From assembly GCA_903838355.1 (NCBI GenBank), contig CAILYC010000040.1:98086-162085 (forward strand): a stretch of 64,000 bases of DNA, given 5' to 3'. The translations under genes and the position numbers were made by a program. Every line of letters starts with the position of its first letter. Positions within the stretch are counted from its first letter, which is position 1. Below the pieces are notes generated by a model that saw only the letters and a program-made list of their open reading frames with translations, was not told the origin of the DNA and made no database searches. This stretch comes from an uncultured Burkholderiales bacterium. Lineage in GTDB: Bacteria; Pseudomonadota; Gammaproteobacteria; Burkholderiales; Burkholderiaceae_C. This document shows, piece by piece, positions 26,349-34,931 of this stretch.

Positions 26349-26674
26349 GTGCCTCAACCTCACCTCTTTTGGGGTCTGAGCAAGACAAGGTGACTGGTGT
26401 TTACCCTAGGACTCAAACCCAATTGAACCGACTCGGACAGCGTGAGGGGCAGTAAACTTGGAAAAACCAAATTGCTTTGACAAAAAACAAGCTTTAATTT
26501 CTATGAAATTATTTTTGTGCGTTTTTTTAACTAAGATGTAAATGCGTTGAATTGTATAAATTTGCTTGGGGTTCTTCCAAATGGCGTATTTTGCGTGATG
26601 CTGATGGCCCGATGCAGACAACAAACATTCACGAAATCGGCACTGTATTATTAAAAAATCAATGGAGAAATGAC
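26349..26674. other. 326-base intergenic region upstream of the LivK-like gene
   Basis: No gene supported. It holds a CCTAGG motif (GTTTACCCTAGG, 26399-26410), an AT-rich stretch at about 26460-26560 with the promoter candidate described separately, and a leader of roughly 160 bases before the receptor gene. Confidence 0.5.
26477..26507 (+). promoter_or_regulatory. Candidate sigma-70 promoter for the branched-chain-type ABC operon
   Basis: A perfect -35 TTGACA at 26477-26482 is followed by an A/T-rich spacer and weak -10 options around 26500-26507 (TATGAA, 19-base spacing). It lies in the most AT-rich part of the gap, about 170 bases before the receptor start. The -10 is poor, so the call is tentative. 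Confidence 0.4.
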
Positions 26675-27898
26675 ATGAAACCCATCCTTAAAACAACAAT
26701 GCTTGCCGCCCTTATGGCCAGTGCAGGCTTGGCCTGGAGCGATGACACCATCAAAATCGGCGTGAGCGGTCCCTTCACCGGCGGCTCCTCGTCCATGGGT
26801 GTGAGCATGCGCGACGGTGTGCGTTTGGCCACCCAAGAGATCAACAAAGCGGGTGGCGTTTTAGGTAAAAAAATTGAACTCATCGAGCGCGATGATGAGG
26901 CCAAGAACGAGCGTGGCGTACAAATCGCCCAAGAGCTCATCAACAAAGAGCACGTGGTGGCCGATTTGGGTTTCATCAATACGGGGGTAGCGCAAGCGGC
27001 TCAACGTTTTTATCAAGAAGCAAAAATTCCAGTCTTCAACAACGTGGCCACCGGCTCGATCTTGACCAAGCAGTTCATCGCGCCAGAGTTCTCTGAAAAC
27101 TATATCTTCAGAAATGCAGCTAGCGACAGCATCCAAGCCCCCATGATTGTAGAAGAGGCCGTGGTTCGTCGTGGCTTTAAGAAGGTCGCCATTTTGGCCG
27201 ACTCCACCAACTATGGTCAACTTGGCTTGGCGGATTTGGAAAAAGCCCTGACCGCCAAAAGCATCAAGGCTGTGGCCACTGAAAAATTCAACATCAAAGA
27301 CATTGACATGACCGCACAGCTGCTCAAAGCCAAAGAAGCTGGCGCTGAAGTGATTTTGACCTACGGCATTGGACCAGAGTTGGCACAGATTGCCAACGGC
27401 ATGACCAAACTCGGCTGGAAGGTGCCCATGATTGGAAGCTGGACGCTGTCCATGGCCAACTTCATTGACAATGCGGGACAAGGCGGCCAAGGCGCTCGCA
27501 TGCCACAAACCTTTATCCAAGAGCCCAACACGGTCAAGAGAAAAACCTTCATTGATGCTTACCTCAAAGAGTTCAAGCCCAAAAATAATCGCATCGATTC
27601 GCCCGTTTCTGCTGCACAGGCCTATGACTCGGTTTACCTTTTGGCCGCAGCCATCAAGCAAGCGGGTTCCACCGATGGCGTTAAAATTCGCGAAGCACTC
27701 GAAAACCTTCAGACCAAGGTCGATGGCGTGGTGATGGTGTATGACCACCCCTTCACCAAGAGCGATCACGAAGCCATCACCGCCAACATCCCCATCTATG
27801 GCGAAGTCAAGTCTGGCAAGGTGGTTTACGCTTATGAGGAAGATCGCCTCAAGGGCGCTGACCTTAAATTAAAAGACAGCAAAGCCAAAGCCAAGTAA
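26675..27898 (+). CDS. Branched-chain amino acid-type ABC transporter substrate-binding protein (LivK family)
   Basis: 407 residues. Signal peptide MKPILKTTMLAALMASAGLAWS precedes a type I periplasmic-binding fold: DDTIKIGVSGPFTGGSSSMGVSMRDGVRLATQEINKAGGVLGKKIELIERDDEA is the classic LivK/Peripla_BP_6 opening. In Burkholderiales such receptors often bind aromatic acids or amides rather than Leu/Ile/Val, which fits the catabolic setting, but the ligand cannot be read. Start at 26675 has GGAG seven bases upstream. A terminator hairpin follows it before livH. Confidence 0.92.
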   Translation: MKPILKTTMLAALMASAGLAWSDDTIKIGVSGPFTGGSSSMGVSMRDGVRLATQEINKAGGVLGKKIELIERDDEAKNERGVQIAQELINKEHVVADLGFINTGVAQAAQRFYQEAKIPVFNNVATGSILTKQFIAPEFSENYIFRNAASDSIQAPMIVEEAVVRRGFKKVAILADSTNYGQLGLADLEKALTAKSIKAVATEKFNIKDIDMTAQLLKAKEAGAEVILTYGIGPELAQIANGMTKLGWKVPMIGSWTLSMANFIDNAGQGGQGARMPQTFIQEPNTVKRKTFIDAYLKEFKPKNNRIDSPVSAAQAYDSVYLLAAAIKQAGSTDGVKIREALENLQTKVDGVVMVYDHPFTKSDHEAITANIPIYGEVKSGKVVYAYEEDRLKGADLKLKDSKAKAK

Positions 27899-27920
27899 AC
27901 GCGAGAATTGACTTTGCTCA

Positions 27921-27952
27921 CCGTGCTGCCTACCTCAGCACGGTTTTTTTTT
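27921..27952 (+). terminator. Rho-independent terminator/attenuator after the LivK-like gene
   Basis: CCGTGCTG-CCTACCT-CAGCACGG gives a perfect 8-bp stem with a 7-base loop, directly followed by nine T (27944-27952). Located 22 bases after the receptor stop and 58 bases before livH, it would let the receptor be made in excess over the membrane components. Confidence 0.88.
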
Positions 27953-28009
27953 GTAAGATCTACCATGGTATCCCTCGCCTCGAGGCCAACAGCTTAAAGC
28001 AAACAATCG

Positions 28010-28888
28010 ATGGAAATCCTTTTACAACTTATTTATAGCGGTATTGCACTCGGCATGATCTATGCGGTCATCGCTTTTGGCTACCAATTGACCTTTGCCA
28101 CCTCGGACACCTTGAACTTTGGTCAAGGTGAAGCCTTGATGCTCGGCGCCTTGGTGGGACTGTCCTTGGTCGACACGTTCGGCATGAACTATTGGTTGGC
28201 CATTCCTGTGGTGGGCGTGTTTGGGCTCTTTCAAGGGGCCTTGGTCGAGCGCGTGGGGGTGAGGCCTGCGATCAAGCTCAAAAGCGAATTTGGCTGGATC
28301 ATGTCCACCATTGCGCTGGGGATCATATTTAAAAATGTTGCCGAAAACATCTGGGGGCGCGACGACTTGCGCTTTCCCTCCCCCTTGGACGAGTCCCCCA
28401 TCAAACTCTTTGGCGCAAACGTCTTGCCCATGGAAATCTTAGTGATTGGGGGCGCCCTTCTCATGATGGTGCTCATCGAATTTTTCAATCGAAAAACCAT
28501 CTTTGGCAAAGCCGTGGTCGCCACGTTCAATGACCGCGAAGCGGCTCGCTTGATGGGCATCAACACTTCGGTGGTGATCACTTTCTCTTATGCCTTGTCG
28601 TCCATGACCGCCGCATTTGCCGGCATTTTGGTGGCCCCCTTGACCCTCACGGGTGCGACCATGGGCTCGGTGCTCGGCCTCAAGGCCTTTGCCGTGGCCA
28701 TCATTGGTGGTCTCACCAGCGGTCTTGGCATCGTGGTGGGGGGCATACTGTTGGGTGTGGCAGAAACCACCACTGGTTTTTATATCTCCACGGGCTACAA
28801 GGACGTTCCAGGACTGGTCTTGCTTTTATTGGTGCTGGCGGTAAGACCGTCTGGCTTGTTTGGTAAAACGGCGATTAAAAAAGTATGA
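28010..28888 (+). CDS. livH: Branched-chain-type ABC transporter permease (LivH family)
   Basis: 292 residues, eight or so hydrophobic helices. LivH marks: LQLIYSGIALGMIYAVIAFGYQLTFATSDTLNFGQGEALMLGA, the EAA-like loop NDREAARLMGINTSVVITFSYALSS, and AIIGGLTSGLGIVVGGILLGVAE. Inner-membrane permease that dimerises with the LivM part of the next gene product. Its stop codon overlaps the next start (ATGA), implying coupled translation. Confidence 0.94.
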   Translation: MEILLQLIYSGIALGMIYAVIAFGYQLTFATSDTLNFGQGEALMLGALVGLSLVDTFGMNYWLAIPVVGVFGLFQGALVERVGVRPAIKLKSEFGWIMSTIALGIIFKNVAENIWGRDDLRFPSPLDESPIKLFGANVLPMEILVIGGALLMMVLIEFFNRKTIFGKAVVATFNDREAARLMGINTSVVITFSYALSSMTAAFAGILVAPLTLTGATMGSVLGLKAFAVAIIGGLTSGLGIVVGGILLGVAETTTGFYISTGYKDVPGLVLLLLVLAVRPSGLFGKTAIKKV

Positions 28889-30879
28889 CCATGCGTGCAC
28901 ATTCCTCATCTTGGGCTGCAGTGGTTTGGGTCTTGGCCGTTTTAATTCCTCTGGCCATTCCAAACCCGTATTACATCCATTTGGTCGAGACCATCATGAT
29001 CTACTCGATCTTGCTCTTTGGCCTAGACATTGTGGTGGGCTACACGGGACAAGTCTCACTCGGTCACGCTGGACTTTTTGGCATAGGCGCCTACACCGCA
29101 GGCGTGATGTTCATGAAACTGTCTGCGAGCGTGTGGTTCATTTTGCCCACCAGCATTGCAGTGACTGCGGTGTTTGGCGCCATCTTGGCGCTACCGGCCT
29201 TGCGTGTTTCTGGCCCATATTTGGCGATGGTGACCTTGGCATTTGGCACCATCATTCAGATCTTGATCAATGAAATGACTTTTTTGACCGAAGGTCCTTT
29301 GGGCATCAAAATCGCGAAACCTGTGCTCTGGGGAGAAAAGCTCACTGAGCGCGAGTTCTACTGGCTGGTCTGCGTGATACTGGGACTGGCTTTGATTTTC
29401 GTGCACCGTGTGTTGCGTTCACACTTGGGTCGCGCTTTTGAAGCGCTCAAGGGCTCGCCCATTGCATCAGACTGCATGGGCGTGTCAGTCTATCGCTACA
29501 AGGTGTATGCCTTTGTCGTGAGTGCGGGCTTGGCCGGTTTGGCCGGCAGTTTGTACGCTTACTCTGAGCAGTACATCTCACCCAACACCTACAATTTTGA
29601 GCTCACCGTGCTCTTTTTACTCGCCACCATCATGGGTGGTCGCAAAACCCGCAGCGGCGCCATCATTGGGGCCACGATCATTGTGATGCTCCCCAAACTG
29701 CTCGACGACATTGAGCTCTTTCGCTGGGTGGCCTCCACGGCAGCCGTGGTCATTGCCGTGGGTGCCGTCATTGGGCTACAAAAAAAATTCACCACCCCAA
29801 AGGCGGTCATCATCCCAGTGGTCGGCACTTTGGCGTTGGCCGCATTTTCTTATCAGCTAAAGAACATGACCGACTGGCGGCTGAGTATTTTTGGATTGAT
29901 GATTTTGTTTGTGGTGTATTACTTGCAAGACGGCATCGTGGGCTTTATTTCAAAATTGGGCCACTTGGGCGAAGTCGAGAGCACATCCCTTAGAGAAACT
30001 GATTCCGTGCAGGCTTCATCGGACGTGGCTCACCCATCGACGGCACTGGGACAAAACCGCAATCACGCCGTGAGCGCCGTGAGCGCCACAGTGCCCCATT
30101 CGATCATCTTGAGCGCCCAATCGGTCTTGATGCAGTTTGGTGGCCTCAAAGCCATCAACGACGTGAACCTGGTCATCAAGCGCGGCGAAATTCATGGCCT
30201 CATAGGCCCCAATGGATCGGGCAAGAGTACCATGATGAATGTGCTCACTGGCATCTACATCCCAAGCGCTGGACAAATCGAATTCAATGGTCAAAGCGTT
30301 GTGGGGCGCTCAAGCTCAGATATTGCCTTGTCGGGGATCGCCCGAACTTTTCAAAATGTTCAACTCTTTGGCGACATGAGCGTGCTGCAAAACGTTTTGG
30401 TGGGTTTGCACCACAGCTTTGAGAGCCCTTTGTGGAATGTGGCGCTGCATGCACCCTCTTACCTCAAAGAGGAGATGCAAGCGAACGCGCGCGCGCACGA
30501 TTTGCTGGAGTTTGTCGGACTCGATGCGTTGTCCAATGAACTCGCCCATAACTTGCCGTATGGTAAACAGCGGCTACTGGAAATCGCCAGGGCCTTGGCA
30601 TTGAATCCTCAGTTGCTACTGCTCGATGAGCCTGCTGCTGGTCTAACCGCTCCCGATATCAAGGAGCTCATCGCCTACATCCGAAAAATTCGTGACAGTG
30701 GGGTAACCATCATTTTGATTGAGCACCACATGGATGTGGTGATGGGCATTTGTGACACTGTCTCGGTTCTCGATTTTGGTCAAAAGATTGCTGAAGGCAA
30801 ACCTGCAGAGGTTCAAGCCAATGAGAAGGTCATTACCGCTTACTTGGGTGGCAGCAGCACCACGGAAAAGGTGCAATAG
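28885..30879 (+). CDS. Fused ABC transporter permease-ATPase (LivM-LivG)
   Basis: 664 residues joining two normally separate subunits. Residues about 1-355 are LivM: LLFGLDIVVGYTGQVSLGHAGLFGIGAYTAG and the EAA loop RAFEALKGSPIASDCMGVSVYRYK. A linker of about 55 residues (Ser/Ala/His-rich) leads into LivG from about 412: Walker A GPNGSGKST near 441, Q-loop IARTFQNVQLFGDMSV, signature region NLPYGKQRLLEIARAL near 556 (LPYG in place of LSGG, as usual in LivG), Walker B LLLLDEPAAG. The fusion fixes permease and ATPase 1:1. It overlaps livH by 4 bases. Confidence 0.94.
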   Translation: MTMRAHSSSWAAVVWVLAVLIPLAIPNPYYIHLVETIMIYSILLFGLDIVVGYTGQVSLGHAGLFGIGAYTAGVMFMKLSASVWFILPTSIAVTAVFGAILALPALRVSGPYLAMVTLAFGTIIQILINEMTFLTEGPLGIKIAKPVLWGEKLTEREFYWLVCVILGLALIFVHRVLRSHLGRAFEALKGSPIASDCMGVSVYRYKVYAFVVSAGLAGLAGSLYAYSEQYISPNTYNFELTVLFLLATIMGGRKTRSGAIIGATIIVMLPKLLDDIELFRWVASTAAVVIAVGAVIGLQKKFTTPKAVIIPVVGTLALAAFSYQLKNMTDWRLSIFGLMILFVVYYLQDGIVGFISKLGHLGEVESTSLRETDSVQASSDVAHPSTALGQNRNHAVSAVSATVPHSIILSAQSVLMQFGGLKAINDVNLVIKRGEIHGLIGPNGSGKSTMMNVLTGIYIPSAGQIEFNGQSVVGRSSSDIALSGIARTFQNVQLFGDMSVLQNVLVGLHHSFESPLWNVALHAPSYLKEEMQANARAHDLLEFVGLDALSNELAHNLPYGKQRLLEIARALALNPQLLLLDEPAAGLTAPDIKELIAYIRKIRDSGVTIILIEHHMDVVMGICDTVSVLDFGQKIAEGKPAEVQANEKVITAYLGGSSTTEKVQ

Positions 30880-30910
30880 AAATGGCGATGACACTTTTTG
30901 AAAGAGCCCC

Positions 30911-31642
30911 ATGTTAAAGATCCATCAACTCGAAGCCGGCTACGGCAAAGTGCACGTGCTTCACAGCATCTCATTGCATGTGCCCAAAGGACAGGTGGTC
31001 ACTTTGATCGGCTCCAATGGTGCGGGCAAGACGACCACCATGCGGGCCATCAGCGGCATGATCAAACCGTCCGCTGGAGAAATCACGCTCAATGGCCACC
31101 CAATTCATGGGAAGGAATCCAATCAAATCGCCAAACTGGGGATTGCCCACTCGCCGGAAGGACGACGTGTGTTTGCCACCATGAGTGTCACGGACAATTT
31201 AATCTTGGGTGCATTTCCAAGACTCACTGGATCACGGCCCAAAGGGGACGTGAGTGCTGATTTGGAAAAAGCCATGGAGTTGTTCCCACGATTAAAAGAG
31301 CGACGTCAACAACTGGCTGGAACACTGTCTGGGGGCGAGCAACAAATGTTGGCGATGGCCCGCGCAGTGATGCTCAACCCCGACGTCATCTTGCTCGATG
31401 AGCCCTCCATGGGCTTGGCCCCTATTTTGGTCGAAGAGGTTTTTAAAATCATCGCCCGCCTCAAACAAGAGGGGATGACCATGCTCTTGGTGGAGCAGTT
31501 TGCCGCGGCCGCGCTCAATGTGGCCGACTATGGGTATGTGCTGGAAAATGGACGCATCTCAGTTCACGGGCCAGCGCAGCAACTCAAGACCGACCCGGCT
31601 GTGATCGCCGCTTATTTGGGGGGAGGTGGGACCTCACATTGA
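30911..31642 (+). CDS. livF: ABC transporter ATP-binding protein (LivF family)
   Basis: 243 residues. Walker A GSNGAGKTT, Q-loop region IAHSPEGRRVFATMSV (LivF-specific EGRRVF), signature LSGGEQQMLAMARAVM, Walker B VILLDEPSMGLAP and the H-loop region MLLVEQ. Second ATPase of the LivH/LivM-LivG/LivF transporter; lies 31 bases after the fusion gene. Convergent with the glycine-zipper protein gene 62 bases away. Confidence 0.95.
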   Translation: MLKIHQLEAGYGKVHVLHSISLHVPKGQVVTLIGSNGAGKTTTMRAISGMIKPSAGEITLNGHPIHGKESNQIAKLGIAHSPEGRRVFATMSVTDNLILGAFPRLTGSRPKGDVSADLEKAMELFPRLKERRQQLAGTLSGGEQQMLAMARAVMLNPDVILLDEPSMGLAPILVEEVFKIIARLKQEGMTMLLVEQFAAAALNVADYGYVLENGRISVHGPAQQLKTDPAVIAAYLGGGGTSH

Positions 31643-31704
31643 GCTGAAAATCCCAATCCCTGCTCTAAACCAGGCTTTCAATGGCATATTTTCGATGCCA
31701 GGTT

Positions 31705-32442
31705 TTAACGCCAGCGCCCGCCTCTGCCATAGTAGCCGCCAAACCCAATGCCCAGGCCAATGCCAACAGCCAAGGGATAAGGGTTATAGGCCGGTGCGTA
31801 ATACGTCCCATAGGGATAGGGGTTGACGTAAACGGGCTGTGCGGGATACACCGTGGTGGCTTGCTGCACATATTGAGGAGCAACAGCGCCTTGGGCGGTG
31901 TTCATGCCCTCGATGGGCCCAGGCGGCACACCCGCCCCCATGGCCGAAGCAGGAGGAGGAGGCATGGCGCTGGTGGCTGGGGTGATGTCAATGCTCAGGC
32001 TCGAGCCCGGATCTTTTGCCATTTGAACACTGTACTGTTTGCCCGCATATTCATACACCACGTTGTAATGGGTGACTTGGTTGCTCAAGGTGTATTGGGT
32101 GCTGCATTGTTGTACAGTGGCCGCTGTTGTGGGGTTGCCTTCAATATGGTCGCCAATGGCAGCGCCGCCGATAACACCCAATGCTGTGGCCGCCGCGTTG
32201 CCGGCTCCCTTGCCAATGGCGTTGCCGATGACGCCACCGGCAAGCGCACCCATGACGGCACCGGCTCCGGTTTTGGGCTCTTGCACCACGACAGGGACGT
32301 TATTGCAAACTCTTTGGGGCACATTGACTTGCTGCACCACAGCTGTGCTTGAAATGACCTTCGCCTGCTCAAGTGCCCATGCGCCTGAACCCAGTCCAGC
32401 CAAAAGGATGGCGCTCAAGGTTTTCAATGGATGAATTTTCAT
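31705..32442 (-). CDS. Glycine-zipper 2TM (17-kDa antigen-like) envelope protein
   Basis: 245 residues. Signal peptide ending GSGAWA-LEQAK, then a region with two Cys (RVCNN and VQQCST), a glycine-zipper hairpin GAGAVMGALAGGVIGNAIGKG...ALGVIGGAAIGDHIEG (about 58-102), then a soluble part VTHYNVVYEYAGKQYSVQM. The C-terminal third is Pro/Tyr/Gly-rich (VYVNPYPYGTYYAPAYNPYP). The layout fits SlyB/Rickettsia 17-kDa-like outer-membrane-associated proteins, but no lipobox is visible. Function not assigned; probably envelope integrity. Confidence 0.85.
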   Translation of the reverse strand: MKIHPLKTLSAILLAGLGSGAWALEQAKVISSTAVVQQVNVPQRVCNNVPVVVQEPKTGAGAVMGALAGGVIGNAIGKGAGNAAATALGVIGGAAIGDHIEGNPTTAATVQQCSTQYTLSNQVTHYNVVYEYAGKQYSVQMAKDPGSSLSIDITPATSAMPPPPASAMGAGVPPGPIEGMNTAQGAVAPQYVQQATTVYPAQPVYVNPYPYGTYYAPAYNPYPLAVGIGLGIGFGGYYGRGGRWR

Positions 32443-32981
32443 AAATTTCTATATGGATTGATCAATGAATTGATTATCCGCTATTTGCAGAAAAAGATCA
32501 TTAACTGAATATGAATTCGAGTAAAGAACTTTAAACACGCCGTCCCAATCATGGAAAATTTCATGCTTTTCACCCAATCGATCTGCCCTGCATTCGCCCT
32601 GGGATACCGCGGACCTTGAGTGTTGACGGTCTGGGCTCAGAGCTTAAAAATGAATTAGAAAGTAATCAAAAAAGTAATCAAAAAACCACCTAGGCTTTGA
32701 CCAACCCGTCGGATTCGGGTACGAGTCCAAAAATTTTGCACCATAATGGGACGCAAAATGGCCACTTTCAAGGCAATGGTCCAGCATTGATCATTAAAAA
32801 AGTTAGAATGACCCACTGAAACCTTTGGATTCATGGCCACTCAATCCCTGGGTTCAAACGATGTTGGGCTTGCTGTACCAAACACAGAAAATTTTTAATC
32901 CTTGGGTCCCGTGCCAACTCCAACGTTCCCTTGGCCAGATTCAATATTTCGCGCACCATTTTCTTTTTAAAAAAATAGACC
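32443..32981. other. 539-base intergenic region upstream of the ParA-like gene
   Basis: No gene supported on either strand. It holds a two-copy direct repeat AGTAATCA (32661-32668 and 32673-32680) in an A-rich tract and a CCTAGG motif at 32689-32694. It must contain the promoters for the glycine-zipper gene (minus) and the ParA gene (plus). Confidence 0.5.
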
Positions 32982-33599
32982 ATGACTGTCATTGCTGTGG
33001 CAAATATCAAAGGCGGTGTGGGCAAATCCACACTGGCCACCAATATTGCAGGCTATTACGCATCGCAAGGACAACGTGTGGCCTTGGGCGACATTGACCG
33101 TCAACAATCTTCTCAGTTGTGGTTGGGATTGAGGCCCAACAATTTATCCAAAATAGAGAGCTGGGCCATCAATTTTGACCACATCGCACCCTCACCCAAG
33201 GACGTCACCCATGCCGTAATGGATACCCCAGCCGGTCTTCACGGCTGGCGGCTCAAAAGCGTATTGGAGATGAGCGATAAAATTTTAATCCCCATTCAGC
33301 CGAGCATTTTCGATATTTTTGCATCTCGTGAGTTCTTAAACCAACTCAAGAGCTACAAACAACTCAATCACATCTCACTGGGCATTGTGGGCATGCGAGT
33401 TGACGAGCGCACCATTGCCGCGGCCAAGCTCAAAGAATTCATGGACGCCTTGGACATACCCGTGGTGGGTTTTATTCGAGACACCCAGTACTACATTCAA
33501 ATGGCAGCCCACGGTTTTTCGCTCTTTGATATGACTCCACAACGCGTGGAACGCGATCTTCAGCAGTGGGAACCCATCACCAAGTGGCTCACGGAATAA
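32982..33599 (+). CDS. ParA/MinD-type ATPase, orphan
   Basis: 205-residue deviant-Walker ATPase. The P-loop is KGGVGKST at 10-17 (signature Lys10), switch I-like GDIDRQQSSQLW follows, and Walker B-like AVMDTPAGLHG. About 205-215 residues matches the short ParA group that positions plasmids, carboxysomes or chemoreceptor arrays, without an N-terminal DNA-binding domain. No ParB or cargo adaptor gene is adjacent, so the cargo is unknown. Weak ribosome-binding site. Convergent with the channel gene. Confidence 0.9.
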   Translation: MTVIAVANIKGGVGKSTLATNIAGYYASQGQRVALGDIDRQQSSQLWLGLRPNNLSKIESWAINFDHIAPSPKDVTHAVMDTPAGLHGWRLKSVLEMSDKILIPIQPSIFDIFASREFLNQLKSYKQLNHISLGIVGMRVDERTIAAAKLKEFMDALDIPVVGFIRDTQYYIQMAAHGFSLFDMTPQRVERDLQQWEPITKWLTE

Positions 33600-33735
33600 T
33601 CATCTGTGACGTTGAACAGTCGAGCCACGACGATTAAATAGACAGTATGTTGAGTGGGTCTTGCGCTTTGTTGCGAAGTCAATCCAAGAGACTCTGCTCC
33701 GAGGTCAAAGTGCTGACGAGCTCTTAGAAAACAGC

Positions 33736-34782
33736 TTAGACCTCAGAGACTCGGCGAGAAAACTCTTCATCGGACAAAATGGACAACTCTTTGGCTTTGG
33801 CACTGTCAATCATCTTCAAGTTCACCATCATGCGAACCAATTGATCTCGGCTTGCTTGGTCCTTGCTTTCGTCCATGGACTCACCAAAGAGCAGCACCAT
33901 GAGCGTTTTACCCACGATGTTCATCAAAATACCAAACAGCACCAAGCCCATCAACATGGTAGCACCGGCAATCACGCGCCCCCAAAATGTCACGGGGAAC
34001 ATATCGCCATAACCCGTGGTGGTGAGTGTCACAATACACCACCACATGGTGGTGGGGATGGAGTTGAAAAACCGTTTGTCCTCCGCAATGGGGTTTTTAC
34101 TCACAGGGTCAAGCGGCACATATTTCTCAGGCTCCTTCAAACCTGCGACATTCAGACTTGGATTGGCCTGCATTTTGGCAAATTCCTCGTCCAAGAGTTG
34201 CTGACCGTGTGCGATGTTTTCAGCTGAATACAACTCACCCTCAACATAGAACATGAGCGTGCTTGAAATCATCATCACCGAAAACAAGGCGATGAAATAG
34301 ATTCTCAAATTGGTCACAATTGGATTGGAAGATTTCACCCCACTGGCCAATTGCTGCAAAGCTGTTCTGGCCATCTTGAGAACTCGCAGGACCCGAATCA
34401 CTCGCAAAAGTCTAAAAACTTTGGCGCCTTGCAAAAAACTCAAATTAAGAACCATCAAGAGCGTTGGCAAAATCGAAATCAGATCCACCAACCCCCAAAA
34501 ACTAAAGAAATACTTCACGCGGTTGGGTGCAAAATAAAGATTGGCCAAATAGTCGATGGCAAAAAACGACACCGCAGTGATTTCGATCCAATAAAAAAGG
34601 GCCTCGTTTTCGCCAGCAAAAGGCTCAACGGTCTCTAGCGCCAAAGTCAAGCAGGAAATGAAAATCCAAAAATTGATGAGCGCTTGCCAACGGCTAAAGT
34701 AGGGGTGAGTGGGTTGGGTGAAGGTCTGCTTTAAAAACAAAAATCCAACACGCTCTTGAGATTCAGAATTGATGGTATTCAT
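33736..34782 (-). CDS. Voltage-gated potassium channel-like protein with long extracellular insert
   Basis: 348 residues, six-helix channel. S1-S3 lie about 32-115, the S4 voltage sensor carries regularly spaced Arg (RLLRVIRVLRVLKMAR, about 124-140), S5 is LRIYFIALFSVMMISSTLMFYV, and the selectivity filter is TLTTTGYGD followed by S6. An insert of about 70 residues (EGELYSAENIAHG...DKRFFNSIP) separates S5 from the pore helix, much longer than the usual turret. A cytosolic acidic tail of about 55 residues follows S6. Predicted K+ channel of the inner membrane; the gating role of the insert is unknown. Single gene. Confidence 0.9.
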   Translation of the reverse strand: MNTINSESQERVGFLFLKQTFTQPTHPYFSRWQALINFWIFISCLTLALETVEPFAGENEALFYWIEITAVSFFAIDYLANLYFAPNRVKYFFSFWGLVDLISILPTLLMVLNLSFLQGAKVFRLLRVIRVLRVLKMARTALQQLASGVKSSNPIVTNLRIYFIALFSVMMISSTLMFYVEGELYSAENIAHGQQLLDEEFAKMQANPSLNVAGLKEPEKYVPLDPVSKNPIAEDKRFFNSIPTTMWWCIVTLTTTGYGDMFPVTFWGRVIAGATMLMGLVLFGILMNIVGKTLMVLLFGESMDESKDQASRDQLVRMMVNLKMIDSAKAKELSILSDEEFSRRVSEV

Positions 34783-34931
34783 AGATCAACCAAGCTTGTT
34801 CATTAAATAATGATGACGATTATATCGCTCGCTTTTTGATGCGTCAGTTAATCTCATTTTGGGCTAAAACCGTCTGGGTTGGCCCCCACGAGTTAAACCA
34901 AAGACTGAGATCCCAACTCAACACGATGCTG

